Assembly (NCBI GenBank): GCA_934149465.1
Contig: CAKPEZ010000006.1
Span: 1 to 54,264, forward strand
DNA length: 54,264 bases
Direction of reading: 5' to 3'
DNA from: an uncultured Bacilli bacterium
GTDB lineage: Bacteria; Bacillota_I; Bacilli_A; RF39; UBA660
Shown here one piece after another: positions 52,208 to 54,264 of the stretch (the stretch's first letter is position 1; every line of letters starts with the position of its first letter). A program made the translations under genes and the position numbers. Under the pieces are notes generated by a model that had not been told where the DNA came from, made no database searches, and saw only the letters and a list, made by a program, of their open reading frames with translations.

Positions 52208-52236
52208 TTACAAATTACCCTTATGGGGTATATAAT
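52208..52236 (+). promoter_or_regulatory. Promoter with CsoR-type operator in the spacer
   Basis: -35 TTACAA (52208-52213), a 17-base spacer and a perfect -10 TATAAT (52231-52236). The spacer carries TACCC-TTATG-GGGTA (52216-52230), the G/C-tract dyad bound by CsoR/RcnR-family metal repressors. It precedes the csoR remnant and the CDF transporter gene. Confidence 0.75.
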
Positions 52237-52431
52237 TATAAAAGAAAAAAGAGAAATACAAAGAATACAGGTAGGAAGTATAGAGAAATATTAATTCAGT
52301 TAGTATCAGTAACTAATGCTACTAAAAGGCTTGATAATTATATTTTAGAAAATCACTTATATTCATGTATTACTAATGAATTTAAAAACGGAAATCTAGA
52401 TGTTTTAGATGAAGCATCTAACTTATCTTAA
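52237..52431 (+). pseudogene. Decayed CsoR-family metal-sensing repressor
   Basis: The 3' part reads REILIQLVSVTNATKRLDN then YILENHLYSCITNEFKNGN, the second and third helices of a CsoR/RcnR (DUF156) repressor with the conserved H-x3-C metal ligands (NHLYSC). Upstream in another frame a scrap (KREIQRIQ) matches part of helix 1. The N-terminal roughly 30 codons are missing, there is no start codon in frame and the first ligand Cys is replaced (YRE instead of YC-type). The frame is open to TAA at 52429. It lies between an intact CsoR-type operator-promoter and the CDF gene, so it looks like the former cognate repressor now broken. Confidence 0.7.
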
Positions 52432-52461
52432 AGATTTCAACAATATTACATAGGAGGATTT

Positions 52462-53352
52462 ATGAAAACAGAAAAAAATATTTTAATTGCTTTTATCTTG
52501 AATTTAATTTTTTCTTTATTTGAATTTTTTGGAGGAGTTTTTACTAATAGTATTGCGATTATATCAGATGCTATTCATGATTTAGGGGATGCTCTTAGTA
52601 TTGGAGTTTCTTATTTTCTAGAAAGAAAAAGTAAGAAAAAACCTAATAATGAATATACATATGGTTATATTCGTTATTCTCTTCTAGGTGCTTTTATCAC
52701 TACTGTTATTCTAGTATCTGGTTGTATCTTTGTAATATATAGTTCTATAAAAAGACTATTTGTGCCAGAAGTTATTAATTATGATGGAATGATTATTATT
52801 GCTATTATTGGATTTGTAATTAATTTAGGAGCAGCTACTCTTACTAAAGATGGAAATTCTCTTAACCAAAAAGCAGTTAACCTTCATATGTTAGAAGATG
52901 TATTAGGGTGGGCCACTGTATTAGTAAGTTCTATTTTAATAAAATTTACTAAACTACCACTTTTTGATAATTTAGCATCTCTTGGAGTTGCAATATTTAT
53001 CTTGATAGGAGCACTAAAAAATCTAAAGAATATTACTGATCTATTCTTAGATAAAGTTCCTAAAGATATAGATGTAACTGAAATTCTAGAGCTCGTTAAA
53101 GAAATTCCTGGGGTAATTGATGTTCATCATATTCATTTATGGAGTCTAGATGGTAATAGTAATTACGCTACTATGCATATAATTACTGATAGTAAGAATC
53201 AAAGTCTATTAAAAGAAGAAATAAAGAATGAATTAAAAGAACATGGTATTGCTCATACGACAATAGAAATAGAAAATAAAAAAGAAAAGTGTCAAGAGCA
53301 TGAATGCAATATTAAGTTAGATAATAATTTACATCATCACCATCATCATTAA
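52462..53352 (+). CDS. Cation diffusion facilitator (heavy-metal exporter)
   Basis: 296 residues, six transmembrane helices, CDF family (zinc, cobalt, nickel, iron or cadmium export by proton exchange). Metal site A: SDAIHDLGDALS in helix 2 (H, D, D) and NLHMLEDVLG in helix 5. The C-terminal ferredoxin-like domain is present (IPGVIDVHHIHLWSLDGNSNYA), then a Cys/His tail CQEHEC and a final run of six His. The tail probably binds metal. Ribosome site GGAGG seven bases upstream. Same transcript as the csoR remnant. Which metal cannot be told from sequence. Confidence 0.92.
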   Translation: MKTEKNILIAFILNLIFSLFEFFGGVFTNSIAIISDAIHDLGDALSIGVSYFLERKSKKKPNNEYTYGYIRYSLLGAFITTVILVSGCIFVIYSSIKRLFVPEVINYDGMIIIAIIGFVINLGAATLTKDGNSLNQKAVNLHMLEDVLGWATVLVSSILIKFTKLPLFDNLASLGVAIFILIGALKNLKNITDLFLDKVPKDIDVTEILELVKEIPGVIDVHHIHLWSLDGNSNYATMHIITDSKNQSLLKEEIKNELKEHGIAHTTIEIENKKEKCQEHECNIKLDNNLHHHHHH

Positions 53353-53388
53353 AAGAGACGATCATAATATTGATCATCTCTTTTTTAT
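53349..53388. terminator. Bidirectional terminator between CDF and CmpB-family genes
   Basis: AAAAGAGA and TCTCTTTT enclose an inner GATCA/TGATC stem, with T-runs on both strands. Confidence 0.85.
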
Positions 53389-54023
53389 TTAAAATGAACG
53401 TAGTTAAATCCTATTTTTTTATAAATATCATAGGCTCGTGGCAATTTTAATAGTCTAGCAAATATTAAATTATAAAATTCATCAAATAAGATAATTGAAC
53501 AAAGAGTAATACTCATTATCATGAATGACTTTTTATTCATTTTTTTAGCTAAATTAAAGCAAAATGGTACTATAACATAGATTAATAAAAGACTAGAAAT
53601 TCCAAAGAAAAAAGCGCTTCTAAAACAAACAAATCCACCAATATTCCCGAAATTTAATATTTCTTGATTATAGTTCCAATACCTAGCACCGTCTTTAAAA
53701 AGATACACTCCAAGTCCAGATAAATATTCAAGTATTCCACAAGCAAAAAAGCTTATAAGAAACACTTTTAGTGGTTCTTTTCTTTTTTTATAAGTTAAAT
53801 AATATATCATCATTGAACCTGTTGCATATATATTAATCCACGGTAAAAAGTTACCTCCTCGCCAGTAAAATTCTTTCATACCACCATTAAAATAATAAAA
53901 AATAAATTCATAAATAAAGCCAAAAACTCCAGCAATTACAATAATTAAACAAAATATCCCAAGTAATGTCTTTTTATCAAAATCATGATCTTTATTAAGA
54001 TAATCTTCATACTTTTTCTTCAC
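53385..54023 (-). CDS. CmpB-family membrane protein (putative ABC-transporter type IV)
   Basis: About 212 residues from a GTG at 54023, preceded by AGGAG. A TTG at 54047 in the same frame lies inside the -10 and was rejected. Five hydrophobic segments with family features: FGFIYEFIFYYFNGGMKEFYWRGG at the start, GILEYLSGLGVYLFKDGARYWNYNQE and NIGGFVCFRSAFFFGISS. These match the CmpB family, a common Firmicute membrane protein whose transport role is not proven. Monocistronic between two terminators. Confidence 0.8.
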   Translation of the reverse strand: MKKKYEDYLNKDHDFDKKTLLGIFCLIIVIAGVFGFIYEFIFYYFNGGMKEFYWRGGNFLPWINIYATGSMMIYYLTYKKRKEPLKVFLISFFACGILEYLSGLGVYLFKDGARYWNYNQEILNFGNIGGFVCFRSAFFFGISSLLLIYVIVPFCFNLAKKMNKKSFMIMSITLCSIILFDEFYNLIFARLLKLPRAYDIYKKIGFNYVHFK

Positions 54024-54046
54024 ACTTCTTTTACTCCTATTTTTCA

Positions 54047-54076
54047 ATTATAGCATGTGTGTCATCATTTTATCAA
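54047..54076 (-). promoter_or_regulatory. Promoter of the CmpB-family gene
   Basis: Minus strand: -35 TTGATA (54071-54076), an 18-base spacer ending TGC, and -10 TATAAT (54047-54052). Confidence 0.85.
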
Positions 54077-54097
54077 TATTAATTTAAAAATATCATT

Positions 54098-54130
54098 AAA
54101 AAAAGTGTATTATTTATAGATAGTACACTT
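54098..54130 (-). terminator. Terminator-like hairpin, right edge, third in series
   Basis: Minus strand: AAGTGTA pairs with TACACTT around a 14-base loop and is followed by TTTTT. Weakest of the three. Confidence 0.55.
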
Positions 54131-54142
54131 CTTGATAAAGAT

Positions 54143-54165
54143 AAAAAACGAACTATAAAAGTTCG
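54143..54165 (-). terminator. Terminator-like hairpin, right edge, second in series
   Basis: Minus strand: CGAACT pairs with AGTTCG around five bases and is followed by TTTTTTAT. Confidence 0.75.
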
Positions 54166-54198
54166 ATTCATTTCAATGGATGATTTCTTTGTAAAACA

Positions 54199-54224
54199 CA
54201 AAAAAATCAATCTTTCGATTGATT
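54199..54224 (-). terminator. Terminator for a gene beyond the right edge
   Basis: Minus strand: AATCAATC and GATTGATT around a GAAA tetraloop, followed by TTTTTTG. It probably ends a minus-strand gene that begins outside the window. No coding sequence is seen in 54225-54264. Confidence 0.8.
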
Positions 54225-54264
54225 CTATATATCAAGTTCAAACTAAATAGTTCGAACAGATTCG

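Noticed and set aside
53334..53352. C-terminal His6 as vector-tag contamination
   Set aside because: It follows a native His/Cys tail and is embedded in AT-rich DNA with a native terminator; no vector sequence is seen.

Overview
The window is very AT-rich bacterial DNA with dense, mostly minus-strand operons. Several things point to an anaerobic low-GC Firmicute: B-type RNase P RNA beside gpsB, a rodZ-pgsA-recA-rny block, ftsY with ylxM, the rlmN-prpC-prkC-rsgA-rpe operon, a Gram-positive-type LexA box on recA, and T7SSb-type EssC/EsaB proteins. UGA is a stop codon: prfB is present with its UGA frameshift site and rpe ends in TGA, so this is not a Mycoplasma-type code. Pyruvate:ferredoxin oxidoreductase, class III ribonucleotide reductase and rubrerythrin indicate anaerobic life. 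An uncultured gut-type lineage of Bacilli with a small genome is my best guess, made from gene content and not from phylogeny.

Layout. 1-1258: tail of an ABC importer (ATPase fragment plus permease). 1257-8894: housekeeping block with a stand-alone Clp-type AAA protein, ylxM, ftsY, rny, recA, pgsA, rodZ, rnpB, gpsB and a small charged protein. 8878-17334: one long minus-strand Tad-like pilus/secretion operon with CpaB, CpaF/TadA, TadB, TadC, a small pilin, a TadE-like protein, a degenerate TadZ and two large exported proteins. 17444-18924: membrane thioredoxin, trmB and a small Asn/Pro-rich protein. 18962-29820: a type VII secretion operon, with esaB, five WXG100-like or helical partner proteins, a DUF4176-like protein, a 1011-residue putative zinc-metalloprotease effector, a candidate immunity or chaperone protein, and essC. 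29978-35011: the rlmN to rpe operon with the PASTA kinase/phosphatase pair. 35131-45837: secreted small protein, nifJ, ftsEX, a YitT-family protein, prfB and an anaerobic NTP reductase in two pieces. 46214-54264: Fic-fold protein, PAP2 phosphatase, pyruvate kinase, rubrerythrin, a polytopic membrane protein, a CDF cation exporter behind a CsoR-type promoter, and a CmpB-family membrane protein.

The most unusual region is the T7SS operon and its leader. Between the promoter and esaB lies a 30-codon ORF containing a run of 11 G, followed by a 20-bp terminator-like hairpin. At the observed length the ORF stops before the hairpin. With one G fewer it would stay open and end inside the second hairpin arm. 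That arrangement could be a phase-variable translational attenuator of the secretion operon. The operon also lacks recognisable EssA, EssB and EsaA genes, and its large product carries HExxH and NExxTE signatures. Other notable points are a class III ribonucleotide reductase whose glycyl-radical segment is a separate 52-residue gene, a Fic-fold protein with Gln in place of the catalytic His, a TadZ homologue with no P-loop lysine, and a decayed csoR gene next to an intact CsoR-type operator.
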